A stretch of DNA of 64,000 nucleotides, from contig WBMV01003353.1 of the NCBI GenBank assembly GCA_013396655.1, forward strand, positions 124,001-188,000. The letters are read 5' to 3'. The notes beneath the pieces are model-generated. The model was not told the DNA's origin. It saw nothing but the letters and a program-made list of their open reading frames with translations, and did no database searches. Position 1 is the first letter of the stretch. Every line of letters starts with the position of its first letter. Positions 10,059 to 24,500 of the stretch are shown piece by piece. The stretch comes from Campylorhamphus procurvoides. Lineage: Eukaryota > Chordata > Aves > Passeriformes > Dendrocolaptidae. The translations under genes and the position numbers were made by a program.

Positions 10059-13000
10059 TTCCCTGGGTGCATCTGTCCCTTTTCCACTGCATGATTTGCT
10101 GATCCCTCCACAATTGCAGAGACAAAGTCCAAAATCTCAGATGTGCAAGCAACTGAGTGTGTGCCAGACTTCACTGACACAGGGGATGGATCAAAATTAA
10201 TCACTGGAGAGACCCTTCTGTATTTAATAACACTCCCATTTTTACACTCCTGCTCACTCCCCAAAACAGGAAGGTGTTAAAACTTTTTTAAGGCATTAGA
10301 GCTGTCAAAACAAACCTTACTTTAACAAAGTAAACTACTTAGAAAAGCCTCCAATGTATTTTGAACATACAAAATCAGTTCTTTAAACAGGATGTGCACA
10401 ACACTTCCAGCTTTCTGAACACAGATGTTTAAAAATTCTTCATATCCAGCTGTTGAGCAACCTGAGCATTTGGTGCTGAAATACATCTGGAATTTCAAGA
10501 CTGACAGATTTAAGCAAAAGTAGTCACATTTTACTTGAACATTTCTTGATATCCGTATGCTGAAGTTACTCAGTCCTGGTAGTTTCCCATTCTGCATTAC
10601 TCAGAATACAGTACATATTAAAATATTATACCAGTTCATCAATGGAACAAGCTAAAGAGTTGCAGGTATTTTGTTCTTATGAACATACTGGACTCCCAAA
10701 CTGCCTGTCAGGCTGTTTTCAGAAACAAAGCTGAGGACAAACTGTACTTTTTGCCACTGCAAACCCAACCCCATGACCCCACTCATCCAGTAACGTGGAT
10801 GGATTTCTGCAATGCAGAAATCTTTCCCAAGCAAGTGCAAATCTGGGCCTGGAAGAGACAAGTGGCATAAGGAATGGGAGGCAGGGTTTCCATTATATGC
10901 TGTGCAAGTCCTGAGCCTTTCAAAGTAACTTCATTAGAAAAATATTATAACACTTAACTCCATCAGGAAGCGGTTTCCAGGAAACCTGACCCCACAGGAT
11001 ACATGGCTGAATGCAAAATACCTATTTCAATTAATGCTCAGTCATCAAAACCCATTCCTGCATTAGCTCTTACTAACATCAACAGTTAGCAGGTTTATCT
11101 CTTAAGCTTGCTGAAGTTTTAATTGGAATGATTCTGGAGGCTGTGTAACATGCCACTCAATTTGCAGGCTGCAGGCTCAAGATCTGTGTCCTAATTACCT
11201 TCCACTCTGACCACAGGGGCACTTTAGGAAGTCTGTGCCTCACCCACCCCTTTCTGTGCAGCTTTCCAGCTGTTCCAGGCCATGGGACTGGACAGGCTTA
11301 GTAAAATTGTATTTTAGTTATAAGCAAACTATACATGACCCTTTGCTTCCAATTTAATTTCTCTTGGACTTTTTTAGTTTAGCCAATAAAAAACTCCTTC
11401 TGTGGCACAATCAGTCCATAAAACCTCTGAAGGGCAGCTCTTGTAAGGAACTATGAACAGGGCAAAAGGAAATTACTGGTGGGGTTGGAAACATGAACAA
11501 GAGTATTTGGTCATAGAGTTGTGGCAAGTCTGAACACAGCATTTCTTCATCCTTTTGGCTTTCTCAGAAGTTTGGTCCACACCAAAAAAGCTGCATCATG
11601 TCTTTGCAACACGTTCCCAGCCCTTCCTCAGCATCAGCACCTCCAGCCCAAGGAGCTGCACTTGGGGAGCCTGGGGCTCAGCCTCTCACTGCTGCACTGC
11701 CTCTTCTCATCCATATTCCCTTTTTCCTCAGAGTATTTTCATCCCACCACTAGCACTGCCAGAAGAATTTCAATACGAACAGCTCCATCTGAATTAATTA
11801 GTTTTACAAATACATCTATTGGTAGCATTCCCAAGCTGTTGGTTCACTTGCTGGCTCTCAGGCAATGCTACAAGTTACAGCCACCACTTAGCAGAAATAC
11901 CCAGGGAAAACATCCCCTCATCCAGAGCCCCAGATGTGCTGCATAACCATAACCACTGGTATAAATATATCTGAGAACAAAGTTACATATGCTTGGAGAT
12001 TTGAAAATTTCCAAAATGTCACAATTTAAGGTGTCCAAATTGCAAGTCTCTAACCCTGCAGTCTTACTTACCAACACTGACTGACCTGTAAAAGCACAGA
12101 ATTTTCTGTGCTTCTGGTACTTCACACAGAACAGATTCAAACACTACTAATAGTCATAATAAGCTTCCAAAACCAGTAAAATATTGTTATTCGCAAATAT
12201 TAGCACAAAAGAAACCAAAATCATTTCAACCCAAGCCATTGTTCATGATGCAAAACTGGAGTTCCTCTTTCAGTCTGACAATTTTCTTTTCCTTTCACTG
12301 AAGAAGAGAAATGGCTTATGGAGTCACTGATGCATCTACATCTCCTGTGAAAAGGTACCACAACACAGCCACGAGCCCACTGTGAATAAAGCAAGTGTTT
12401 TAGTGAGTGTCCCACTCACTACATGAGGAGGACAAGGATTCCAATTTTTTCCACTTTTAAGCTTTTGGAAGGGCTTGGAAAAGAGAGTATTTGTTTTCAG
12501 GAAGACTACATCTTGACTGTTTCAGGAGTTTGTATTTTTCCCTTGGAGGTTCAATTCTCCCAGCTGTAGGAGGCTGTCAGCCACATAATTGGCTTCAGAA
12601 GTTCCTCCAGGCCCTTGATGTATCTCCTATGGCTAATCTTGCTGGGAGTAATCTCCTTCAAATATCCTGTTCACATGAATTGTCTTCATTAACAAGCAAG
12701 GTTAACACAAAACCTCTTTAACTTGCTGACATGTTTTTCCTTCCACAAATCTGTCAATCCTGTTCTTTTATTCCAGCCACTGCTTTCATGTTAGAGGCAA
12801 ATTCTCGTTCTCCTGTGCCAAACCTATTGACAAATCCATTCTCCAGGCAACAGGGTAGGCAAGGTTATGCCATCTTTGTACCTGGTATTACTGACTGATC
12901 TGCTTCTTACCCTAAAAATCCTATAGGACTTTTCCCATCATGAGCACCAGTGTCAGAATATTGAACAGATTTATTGCACCTGGATACAAGTTTTACTCCT

Positions 13001-14323
13001 CCACTTCTTAAACCAATTTCTGAATTACAACTGGAATACAAATTCATCCAAGTCGATGAAAAAGCCCTTCTCAAGCACAGTGAGCCCCAGTCTCCACCCT
13101 CATCCCTTCAAATACTTAGATGAAGTTAACAAAGGACTGACTGCCCCCTTTCTTATGTTTCTGTGGGGCTAAGCCTCTTTCAGGTTGGAATCTAGAGTAT
13201 TTTACTTCAAACAGTTCTGCACAAGAAAATTAAGGTTTCCCTGAAACTCTGGTAGACAGAGGATGGCAGGAGGCCTGCAAAAAGCAGCACAGCTTGACCA
13301 GCATCTTATCCAGGTTAACTTCACAGCTGCCTACTAAAGTATCCTGCTGTCCCTCCCAGTGATCCTGGGACAGATGATGGAAAAAGGACCAGTATTGTGA
13401 GGAGGTACCAGGAAAGAGTCATTAAATCCTCACCACCTTCCACTCTTATTTCTGCAGACTGAAAGCATCTCACTAACAATCAATTGTAACAGCAGTTTCT
13501 CACATAATTATTACACAAAAGTTGCTGGGCAATTAGTTACTAGTACAGTCCTGAATTCTGAAAAATGCCAAATAAAACAAATTAAAACCGACAACTTTAT
13601 AAGAAAAAGGAGCCCTAAGTCCCCCTACTGGTCAGGAAAAACACCAGTCTCTTGCTGCAATATCCACAGTTTCTCTGGGTAACTTCACTCAAGGAGCTTC
13701 AGTCACCCAAGAGCATTAGGAGTTTAAATCCAGCCTAGAGCTGACTGAGAACTGAGCTGAAAAATTCAGCCTTGTATGTTCTTATTAGTACTTACCATGA
13801 AATTCAAGTCTATGGAAATGTACCTGAGCTGGAGTCAACATTAAGTCTATCAGCACAGTCAGCTCATGCTGAGTCAAGTGAAATACAGTGAAATAAAATT
13901 TCTGAGTGATGTACAAGGTCAAGCAGGGTAATCCTGTGGGTACTCAGGGCTTTACTTGAGCAAGCCCAGCTCAAGTCAAAGAAGGTGCTGCAGTGAGAGC
14001 ATTTCCCAATGCTCAGTGTGCCTCAGCCCCAGGGGCAGGAGGCTCCTGGCACATGCTCTCCAGGACTGGTGCTGCTGGGCTCCTCCTGCTTCACCTAAAA
14101 TCATCCATGTCACTAAATCCAGGCTCCAACCAAGTGGCAGGAGCCATGTGAGCTGCAGTCCCATTTCTGACACACAGAACAGTCACACAGCAGCAATTGT
14201 TCTAGGAGTCACTATCAAACTTTAGAAAAACAAAATAATGAAAAAAAAATTGTAAAATTGTTAAAAATTGCATTTATTAAAAAAACCCAACCCTTTTCCT
14301 TAAACAATAACAACTTTACATAC

Positions 14324-14407
14324 CTGCAAGGTGGTAAAAACATGGAATCCTTCATGAGCACGGATCCAGAAAGTAGGATATACCAGCATCTGGCAATAGT
14401 TTCTGAG
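14324..14407 (-). CDS. RAPGEF6: RAPGEF6 coding exon 4 (residues 66-94)
   Basis: An 84-nt exon encodes SETIARCWYILLSGSVLMKD then SMFLPPC. SETIARCWYILLSGSV is shared exactly with mammalian RAPGEF6, and the WYILLSGSV strand is the typical core of a cNMP-binding beta-roll. The acceptor is CTTCCAG and the donor is GTATGT. Differences from the mammalian protein include MKDSMF in place of VKGSMV. Phases agree with both neighbours (one base in, two bases out). Confidence 0.95.
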
Positions 14408-15312
14408 CTGGAAGAAAAGAAGTCATTGGTATCTACTTTCCTCTAACAGCACCTCAGAGTTATCCAAAATATTACTGTAGTAAAATACTGATTTAGCACT
14501 CTTAACAGTTTGATATGTAAAAACCTGAGAACTTTACCTGGACACTACTAAGATGTTTTATTAAAACATCTACATCTGGAATGCTTCTTATACTTTACAA
14601 TTTGACATTTAAGTCAGATTAAACATTTATTTCATTGAAATGAAATTATTAATTTTCAGTGGAAGCATTTTATTCCAGTGACAATACCCATGAAGCCACA
14701 ACTACAGGACAGCACAGGATTGCTGCCAACACACAGTGACCTGGCACTGCAGCAGGGGTGCCACCTGTGCCCACCACACCAGCTGGCACGTGGCATCTCA
14801 GGTGTGCTGGGCCTTATACAGAAAACCAGGATTAGCTGGGAGAGGATAAATACACCATAAGTAATGCTAAAATATGAGCACAACAAAGGTATATTTGCCT
14901 CCCAGCAGGAGCCTGAAGGGAACTCTGAGCTGAAACAGTCATTGCTGCAATGTTAAGAGCTGGTGTTAGAGCTCCATCCCTCTGCATAGAGGATGCAGGC
15001 AGTGCCAGCTCCAGGGACACAGTGCCACCTACTGAGTGTCACCACGGCTCCCACCAGCCTTGGAGGGGACTCTGCCTGTGCCTGTCACTGATCTGACACA
15101 CCACAGTCACACACAGACACCTCATGGGCACCCCTCCATGCTGCTGCTACACACACCCCCTGCCAAAGCTTTTCACCAGCCTGGCCAAGCTGCAACGCTG
15201 AAAAGGCTTTCATTTGCAAGGGCTGCAAAAGCAAATGATGTATGAAAACATGCAAAATAGTGCTTTTGCTCCCACTTCTACTGAAGAATTCCAAGAAGTG
15301 CTATGTACTCAC
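14408..15312 (-). other. RAPGEF6: RAPGEF6 intron 3
   Basis: A 0.9-kb intron between coding exons 3 and 4. I see no repeat, exon or RNA gene. Confidence 0.8.
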
Positions 15313-15369
15313 CAAAAGAGAACTTGGTTGCCCTTGTACCTCTCATAGCGGGCACTGGATGACATTATT
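15313..15369 (-). CDS. RAPGEF6: RAPGEF6 coding exon 3 (residues 47-66)
   Basis: A 57-nt exon encodes (R)IMSSSARYERYKGNQVLF(C), aligning with the family segment RLMSARARYERYSGNQVLFC. The acceptor is CCTCAG (plus-strand complement at 15370-15371) and the donor is GTGAGT. It completes the split arginine codon from exon 2 and ends with TG of a cysteine codon completed in exon 4. It is part of the first cNMP-binding-like fold. Confidence 0.94.
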
Positions 15370-15971
15370 CTGAGGGAGGAAGAGAAGTTTAATTTCAATT
15401 TTAATCCCCAAAGATCATAAGCCATTAATCACCAAATTTCAGTAGAATCACTTTAAAGCTCTAAGACCTCAAATTCAACTATTTTTTTGTTCTAAACAAA
15501 GGATGTGCTTAACCAGAAAATTCAAATTATTATGGTGTTCTTCATTATCCAAACAGATAACATACAGCATGTTCTCTAAGTGTTTAAATCACTCCCACAC
15601 ATTGGAATTACCCATAGCAACAGAACTGAAGGAACTAAAATACTTCCAACGCGCTTTTTGTGCTTTGTTGGCCTTCCATTTTATGGATTCTGAGATCATC
15701 TGAATGTCTGAAGCATTAAAAAGCCTTTGTGACCAGGAGTTAAGACAGGGCACTGTCTCCACAGTCCTTTGTAGGCAAATGAGAGTAAGCTCTGCCTTCC
15801 TTCTAAGAAAATCTAATTAGTTTGGATTCCATGCCCTGTTCCTGCAGTGCCTGAGCTCAGCAATGGGCTTGGCCACCCCCAAGTGCAGGCAGAGGAAAGC
15901 TCTGCCCATTCCCCAAAAATCCAGCCACAGACCCAGCACTGCCAAACAACAGTGAATCTGCAATACTTCAC
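15370..15971 (-). other. RAPGEF6: RAPGEF6 intron 2
   Basis: A 0.6-kb intron between coding exons 2 and 3. I see nothing else in it. Confidence 0.8.
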
Positions 15972-16042
15972 CTTAGCTGATGTTCCCTGAAATGTGAGAG
16001 GATGTCCAGGCCATGGAGGAAGGAATAGATTGTATTTAAGTC
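15972..16042 (-). CDS. RAPGEF6: RAPGEF6 coding exon 2 (residues 24-46 plus 2 nt of 47)
   Basis: The translation begins DLNTIYSFLHGLDILSHFRE and ends HQLR, closely matching the RAPGEF6 segment DLNTIYSYLHGMEILSN. The acceptor is TTTTTAG just before 16042 and the donor is GTGAAG at 15971. Length is 71 nt: 23 codons, then AG of a split arginine codon completed in exon 3. This segment is the helical lead-in to the first cyclic-nucleotide-binding-like domain. It is about 22 kb downstream of exon 1. Confidence 0.94.
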
Positions 16043-18508
16043 CTAAAAAGAAAGACAAGAATAAAACAAAACATGAGCAACTTCATTCAGAACATCCAAT
16101 CACTCAGCATTACTTTTCAGACTCTGCAGTAAATTACAGATTTATGAGACAGAACTCTAGAGACAAAGCCCAGATTAGTAGATAGGTCTGGGAACTCAAA
16201 GACTTGAAGAAGAGTGTCCACCCCTAGGCTGTGAAAGTGAAAAGAGTGAAATCCAACTGATGCATTAACACCTGGAAATAAAGATTTATTAAAAATATCT
16301 CTGGAAATATTATTTATATGAATGGATACAGCAGCAAACAACATGTGGAATAAGCCAAATGGGGCAGTCCTGTTCATGCAAGGACAAGAAATGCCAAAAC
16401 CTTCTAACACTCTTTAAAGAGGGAATTTTGCAAAATAATTTCCTCTTAGCAAAGAACCCCAGCAAAAACCTAAACCACATAGTGTAGCCAATATATATAT
16501 ACAGGGCAGACAAGCACAGCACCTTTTCATAGCAAAGGGGTTATGTTTAGAGAGGCAAAACTCTCATATCCACCTCAGACCCAGCTGGTAGCCCTGCCAC
16601 AAACCTGCTCCATCCTACTGCCTCACACTCAGCCCAGTCTCTGTCCAAAGGGCAACATTATAAATTGGTCCAAAACACCCTTTGGCAAAGATCAAGACAA
16701 TGAAGTTTCAGAGGTCTCCCACCTCCTGCTACCACGACGCAGCACCACTTCAGTGCCATCCACCAGCAACCACAGAAACAAAAATATTAAAACATGAAGA
16801 TTATTTCACTTTAGAAATTGGACTTTACATAGAAGCTGTAATTAGGAGATCCAGCTGTTCAAACTTCTCACTTTACAGAATCCTCTTCAGTCACAGAAAT
16901 ATCTGTGCTGATGGTGCAGACCACATGCTCGAGAACAGCTCACTGGGGCTATTCATCACTTCATTTACTGTCCTGGACAGGTGGGCTGGGAGCCTCAAAT
17001 ACAGCACAACAAAATCATTCTCTACCACGGAGCAGCCTCTCCAGCTTGGCCTTGGAAAGTATGTTCTGAATTTCCAAGTGCTGCATTTATCCAGTGTTTA
17101 CAAAAGATAAATCAATATGAATGCTGGCCTCAAAATTTACAATGGATTTACTTCAGAAAAGTTCTTTGGCTTAATAGTCCTTGTTTAGCAATATAACAGA
17201 TACAGACTGTTATATCAAATGAAAGGTCAGACGTAATTGCAGACCACGTAAACCCAATAAAACTCTGATTTATTTTTTTAAATGTCATTACCAAACGCCA
17301 TGAAAATTAAACAGAAGGCCTGAATGTGTAGCACATTTATAAAGCACTCGTTTCTCACACAGTCCAATCTCATTTTAATCCTCAGACTGAGTTGCCACAG
17401 CCTTGATTTTATGAGTGAGACATCGAGGAGCAGCAGCTCTGACCCAGTCCAAACCCAGCACAGCCTTTAGGAGGGGGTTCCTGGCAGCCAGGGGGTCACT
17501 GCAGGTGTCCCCCCTGCTCCTTTCCTGAGCAGGGACTGCCTCAGCTTCCCCACCTGCAAGCTCTGGGCACAGCAGTGCACCAACCTCATCCTCAGAGCAG
17601 TGTCTCAGCAGTTAATGATATCTAAGGAGTTAGAGAACCTCTGGAACAAGTGAAACAAAACCCCTGTGTTCCACATCCTTCCTCCTCCACCTGCAGGTCC
17701 ACCTCTCCCAGGCCACAAGAAGGATATTCTCAACTCCTGTCAAATTTGGGCAGCCAGGAGGGAATCAGCGTTTGGTATTAGAGATGAATTTTTCCATTTT
17801 CATAACTCACTATACCTGTATAAGTTTTCCTACATTTTTGGTAGTTTTTTTACATAATAGAGACTAAGATGCAACAGAACATCTTTAAAACATACTTTAC
17901 ATAAGCAGTTCTGTAGTCATGAGTTCCAGAAAACTGTAAGCAGAACAAATGTTTATGTTCATGTCTAGTCACAAAGTTTTTAAATTGTACAGATGAAAAA
18001 TGACCACATCCTGACTTGAGAATTATTCTCTGCATCTCCTCAGAACACAGTGCCAGAACTGGGCATGGGCTGACTCCTGCACTCCACCTGCAGCACACAG
18101 GAGGGCTGTACTGACCCACGGAGAGGCTTGAGGAGCAAACAGTTGGTAAATTAAAGAGAGAAACATTTGCTTAAAGGGATTCATGCCTGGAAAGCATCCC
18201 ACAGCTCTGACTTTGGCTGCAGAGATGAGCAGCAGCAGAGAGATCAGCTGAGTCAGAGCACAGGGAAGGCAAAGGTTGCTGTTCCCTCTCCCAGGAGAAG
18301 GCACTGAACTTACACTATTGGGTGTTACTGCTCCAAAGTTGATAAATGTAATAAACACCATCCTGTTCACTGCCCAGCCAGCTGACACACCAGCCACCCA
18401 AACGCACGGGCTGCTCACACAGCAGTTCCTATAGGTGTTTTTAGATCAGGATCTGTAATGCTTTCCCTACCAATAAGTGACTTCTACAGCAAGCCCCTCT
18501 CCTAGTCA

Positions 18509-18550
18509 TGCAGAGCAGGTGATTTTGGGTGCAGAGCAGGTGATTCTGGG
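18509..18550. repeat. 21-bp tandem duplication
   Basis: Two adjacent copies of a unit beginning TGCAGAGCAGGTGATT and ending TGGG differ at one position. Confidence 0.9.
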
Positions 18551-21500
18551 CCCAGAGCACAAGAGCTGCCTCAGTGACCCCCAGGAAGGGCTGTGAGATG
18601 TCCCTCTCCACCAGAGCACCAAACACACCACCCGATGTGTCCTACACGTCCTGGTGGCCACCTCGGGGACAGGGGCTGTGCTCTGGCTGCACCACACTCC
18701 CAAAAACCCTCCTCTCCATGAGAGCTGCCAGCATTCATTTCCCTGACTCAAGGTTTGTAACAGCTCCTAATCCTATTTCCAGTTTAACTTCTAAAAACAG
18801 ATTTATGTCACCACAGCAGTTATAAGCAGCAGACAGGCACAAACCACAGGACAAAGGGTAGAGATCATTTTCACAGATATGTTTGGATACCCACTGTGAA
18901 AACTGCTATTAAAGAACGATGCCAAAGGGCAACAATCAGCATCATGACAGCAGAACAGAAAGCATTTGCTGGAATTCTATAGCCCCTTTCCATAACCTTC
19001 CTTAAAATCTCTTTACTTCTATCAAAATCCAACCAAAATGTGCTTATTGATGAGAAGCAATTTCTCCACATGCCCTAAACACCAAGGTCAGTATGATTTT
19101 ATTTTGTAATCTTTCTTTTCAGAGCTTTCCATGACCTGAAACAATAACTCCAAGTAAAGCACAGGATCTACCTGCAGCTGCTATGTCCACACAGATTCTT
19201 CAATCTTTGACCAAAAACTACCTTGACTAGGTTATTTATGGAGAGATTAACTTACATTTTCTATCCAAAGAGCTAAAACAGCAGCTACAAAGACTCAGGA
19301 GAAAGCAGGGAACTGTGCAAAGAGCAGAGGGAATGGGCAGTTGTTAATCTTGCTGGAAGGGAGATTGTCTAACTACAGAGAGGAATTATGAACACTGAGC
19401 ACAGCGATCTGCCTGGGACAGCTGATGTTCTTTGCCTCCAGTTCTCACCACACAGAGCTCACGAGTTTAAAAAGCAAAGGACATCTGAGACTGCAAACTC
19501 CCCCCATCCAGAGCACACTGAATAAACCAGTGTGTGTCTCTGCAGCAGAGCAGAAACCAAGGGATGGCTCTGGGGATGGCAGTGTTATCTCCAAAGCTGG
19601 CACAAGGGAAGTGTGGCCACCAGCAGCCTCAGCACCACCTTTATCATCCCCAGCACACACATCCTTCTGGCAAAAAGCTTAACCAGAGCCTAAACCAAAA
19701 GTGGCGTAAAAACAAAGAGATTTCAGCAACAATACCATGTTATATAAATATATATTCTTTTATGGTAACATCCTCATCCCAATATAGTTCAAAGTGAGCC
19801 ACCTGAACACCAGACCACTTCTCCTTCTCCCTGCCAGATGCTAACTCATAGAAATACCATAAGATAGGAAAATAAAAGCCCTAGTAGCACCAACTCATCA
19901 CACAAAAGCAAACCAGCTAACTACCATCATCATCCATTTATCCCAAAACACTTGCATTTGAAGGTAATTTGCTACTATTTCGTACAAGGATAGTGAAATA
20001 TTATTTTTTAAGTTGTTAAGATGCAACTTTTTAAAATAAAGAAATAAGCATAGTCAGCCAAAAAAGTCACCATGAGAATATAATCCAACCTCAAAGGTCC
20101 TGGGGAAGTGGTGGTCATCCTTAGTTTCACTATCAGCATCTTTTTAAAGGATGACCAAGATCTGGATGCTTCTGAACACGCACCACAGTGCAGAAACACC
20201 AATGATGAGCAAAATTTGCAGGTTTGTAGCATTTCCTTCTGCTTTACCCTTTAATCCAAGCAGCAGCTTTAAAAGCTTGGAATTAAGACTCTGATGGAAC
20301 AACAGTGGTCTCAAACATGGAGTTCTGACCACAAAGTTTTCCAGCCAACAACAACTCCAGCCAGCACAACTGCAATTCACACGAGCTGCATCCATATGCT
20401 GCAAACCCACAATAAGGGCCAAGACAAATTCCCCTGCAGTGTTTGGAGAGGGCAAAAGCAGTGTGATGCTCTGGAATGAGGATGGAAGGGCTGCATCAGA
20501 AGCAGCTTTGCCCTTGACAAACACAAAACAAAAAGCTAATGCTTTACTTGCTATGACCCCAGCCAGGTGTTCCAGTAACACATCATTATTTAAAAACACT
20601 AAACAGGAAATCTGGTCTATTTCTAAGGAAAATAAACTGTTCTGAAATGACCTCATAGCTGCAAATTCTGATAAATCTCACAGAGACAACCCTGGTGACT
20701 GCACTGAGGTATCAGGGAAGCCGAGGAAGCCATAAACCCCCTTTAGCACTCCTGTTATGTTATGTCCTTCGTGCCAGCAAGAGAGGCAGCCCAGACCCCA
20801 CAGCCAGCAGCACCCAGCCCTGGGCACGGGCACAGCCCATGGCACAGCTGCTCTCTGCAGCAATGGGGGATGCTCCTGGATCCCAGTGAGCTTAGGCTTC
20901 ATGAGCACCCACCCTGAGCCTGAAGCCAGGGGCTCAGAGGGCACAGACAGGCAGCTGTTATTCAGCCAGAGCAGAGTCTCTCTCAGGGAATGAGAGAAGA
21001 GCAGAAACCTGCACGGCAGCACCAGCACTTCAAAGCCACCCTCAAAGCAGCTGTGTCAGCAAGTTCCAGAGCAATTGCTCCCACATGCAAACCTGTCCCA
21101 AGGAGCTGTGCAGAACCTGTCTCTCCATCCACCCCAAACACATTAAACTCCTGTTGCAAGAACAGATGCTTGGCTCACTGCAGCTCCCCACGCCCAGCCC
21201 ACGTGGGTGCCGAGCCACCCAGGAGTCCCAGGTCACACAGGAACTTGCTGCAGAACAGCCAAGGATTTTGCATCCACACGTTCCCAAGGTAAGACAGCTG
21301 CCAGGATGAGGACTTTATACACCTCAGAGCAAACAAAATGTTGGTATCTTCTGAAGATCTCTTACAGATTCAGCCACGGTACAGAGATACACTTTAAAAG
21401 GATCAGACACACATTCCTGCCTTTGAAACAACAGCTAAGCCCATGGTAACAAATTCCCAGATTTCACTGACAGTCAGAAAGAGCAGCAGGTACGAAACCT

Positions 21501-24500
21501 TCCAGGGAAGGAAGCGACACTGAAGTTGCCACAGCCTCTTTGTTTGTTTGTTAAGAGAGAGCTGCTTCTTCCTCTTCCGTGCTCTGAGCAGAAAACAGGT
21601 TGGGAACAAACCCCACCAGAACCAGGCACTCAGTGCTGGTATCAGGACAAGGGTTTTAACAGGCTCTTGGGCAGTGTCTGAATGTCTCTGTATTAAAGTT
21701 GTTCTTGTAAGTGCCTGGATTTCAGAAAAGCACACAGAGGTGGTTCTTGGAGCAGGGAGCACAGGCTGTGTGAGCTGGAAGCAGGAGGCTCTCCTCCAGC
21801 CCACTGCCATTATTTGCTTCTCAGTGATTCAGCAGGTTCCTCGTACAGATTGAAAGCAGCTTTTATTGGGAATTCTGTCAGGCTCAATAAAGACTTTGTC
21901 ACCCTTGGGGGGTGTAGCAGAAGAGAGGAAATGTTACTCAGCACAGTTTATGGTTTTCATTGCTTCCCTTCCTGTTGCTTCATCGAAGGCTGGAATCTGC
22001 ACTGCTTCCTTTAGTCTCTGTTTAAGGCCAATTGTAAAAATAGTACTCCCAAATTCTTTCCTGATACTGTAATACCAGAAATAAAAACAGAGAAACATGC
22101 TGAAGTTCTCTGACCCTCGTTTTACACATTCAGGTATCTACACGGCAAATTCCCCCACTGGGGATGCTGGCTGAGCAGCCCCCCCTACACACCCTAAGCC
22201 AGGTAATACACACCCTCAGCTACCCCAAATTTGGGGCAGGAGCAATAAAATACACACACGCGTAGCAGGATATACAGTCCCTAAACTAAAAGGAAGATCG
22301 TGAGATGAACTAGAAAGCATCTCCTCTATCTTTCTTATTTACTCTCCCTGTTCAGTGGCATAAACATCTGACTTCAGTAAAAATGCAAGTGATGTAAAAG
22401 AATGTCAGCTCAGGGCTCCTCTCCTTAGAGTAACAATTCCCTTTAAAGCAGCCTCCTGTTTAGCTGGAGGCCATTTAAAGAAATAAAAATAAAAGTTAAA
22501 TACAAGCACTGAGGAACTATTAGGGAAGAGAAAGGATGGATTAGTCAGTCAGATGAATGAAAATGTTCTCAAAAGATTTTAACAAAGTCCCGTGCAGAGA
22601 ATGACACAGTTTAAGTAGCACTCAAGGAATGAAGCCACACCGTCCCAGGCAGGAAACACCATCAATTCAAAAAGCCTAATTAAAGAATCTTTCATAGAAC
22701 ACACCAGCAGACTCCTGCATGATCTCAAATCACTGCCTGACACTGCAGCCAGCAACAGTTGTATAAAATAAACCGGTTCAGCTACTTCAGAGCCATATTC
22801 CATTATTCAAAAAAATGGCATATATTCCATAAAGAAAGTGAACAGCTTCAAAGGACCAAGAACTTCAATTCTTAGATTTATAGTCTTTGCTATGCCCACA
22901 ACCTCCTGGTGTCTGTGCCCATTGGCCAACTATGGATCACCTCTGACCGTGACAGAGGGCCCCTCCCTAAACTCTGAACTTTACATTTACCCATGTAGGT
23001 GACAGATACTGGTTCCTCCAAAAGAGGAAATGCCACTGTAGTTATTCTAGCATCTTTACACTGGAGAAAAAGAGAGAAAAAGGGATTTCATTTCACTCTT
23101 GTAAATCCAGGAAGCAATTCCAATTGACAGCATCAGTTAATAACAGAACAGCCACAAACAGGAAACTAAAATCTGGCTTTTGTTTTTGCAGACAGTAAGA
23201 AATAACACTTGCACACTTGTATTTTTATCTTATTTTTCCTGCAAAAGCAGCAAGTCTCTCAGTGGGATTAATATACTGTCTTTATGTATTACTTTCTACT
23301 ATTTCCCTATAACAGACACATACAGCTACAGGCACAGACTTAGAACAATCAAAGTGTCCTTAATAAAATTTAGAAAAGCCAGATCTTTAAAAACAGAGAC
23401 TCTAGAACCACCATGACAGTTTACTGATGGACTGAAAGTACCTCCATTCAGTGGCATTCTTTTAAAAATAAAATTAAACCCCAAAGTCTTTCTACATGAA
23501 TTTAAAACAAAAAGCTTCTCTACTCACCAATCGCTCCCCACACCCAACAGAGATAAACACCTTCCACCTCAGAACCCTGGACTATGTTGATATAAGACTT
23601 TGGTAGAAAGAAAAACATTTAAAGAAATGAGGGAGAGGGAATTTTGTATTTTTACTGCTGTTTCATCACACAGAGTCAGCATTTCTGGAACCCTGGCTTC
23701 ACCAGAGGAAAAACTTCCTTTGGAAAAGCTGATTTTGCAGAGTGAAATTCCAAGGGCCCTGAACTGGAGAGACAGGAACATCAGATGTTGCTGCTTCAAA
23801 GCAGGCAGCTAATGGAAAGTTTTGAATATCTGAAGCACAATTCAGGCCTTATCATGGTTCAGAACAGAAGTACAGCTAGGAAAAAGTGCCTTCAAGTAAA
23901 GCATTACCCTGAAGTTCCCAGACACTCATTACTAAATTTTAAAATATCTTTCAGACTCATATGCTGATAATAGAAAACCAAACCCAAGCTGACTCGAAAC
24001 CCCTGAGCTGCTGCAGTTCTGCAGGATGGGAAGCTCCCAATAACCCAAACCAATCTTTATCAAAGAGCAGGCCTTTATCCCAAACATTCTGCAGTAACAC
24101 GTCAAGGACTGCACAAGCAGCCTCCTTACCCAGGCTCTTGAAAAACTGCCCAAAATCAACGAGCAAAACATGCAATTTCAGGCTTCCAGGTCAATCAAGC
24201 AATGCTTTGCTAGTCAAGCTGCTGAGCACTTGCCAGAATCACCAACCTCCCATCCAGAGGGCAAGCACCCATCAAATAACAGTATTTCAGCTTCCACTTT
24301 TTGATCCTAACTCCAAAAACATCATCTCGCCTGATTCACAAAGAAACTCCCTGCTCTTCTCAGAGAAAAGTACCAGTATCTGAAATTTCCTTTTAAGCAA
24401 GTAAGTAACTGTGGTGGGTAAAGGTCAGAACATTGAAACGTTCAGGAAAAAAAGGTACATTCTTATTAAATTAGAAATTTGGTTCGGAAATCTGAGGCTG

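Larger units (their letters stand above)
5846..14323 (-). other. RAPGEF6: RAPGEF6 intron 4
   Basis: An 8.5-kb intron containing two plus-strand CR1 3' ends (about 7243-7482 and 9939-10058), an A-rich CAAA/CCAAA simple repeat (about 8017-8115) and an AT-rich block at about 9300-9640. I see no coding exon; frame is continuous from exon 4 to exon 5 without one. Confidence 0.85.

Noticed and set aside
20144..20656. 170-codon minus-strand ORF in RAPGEF6 intron 1
   Set aside because: Hydrophobic stretches are present but no family is recognisable, and RAPGEF6 frame is complete without it.
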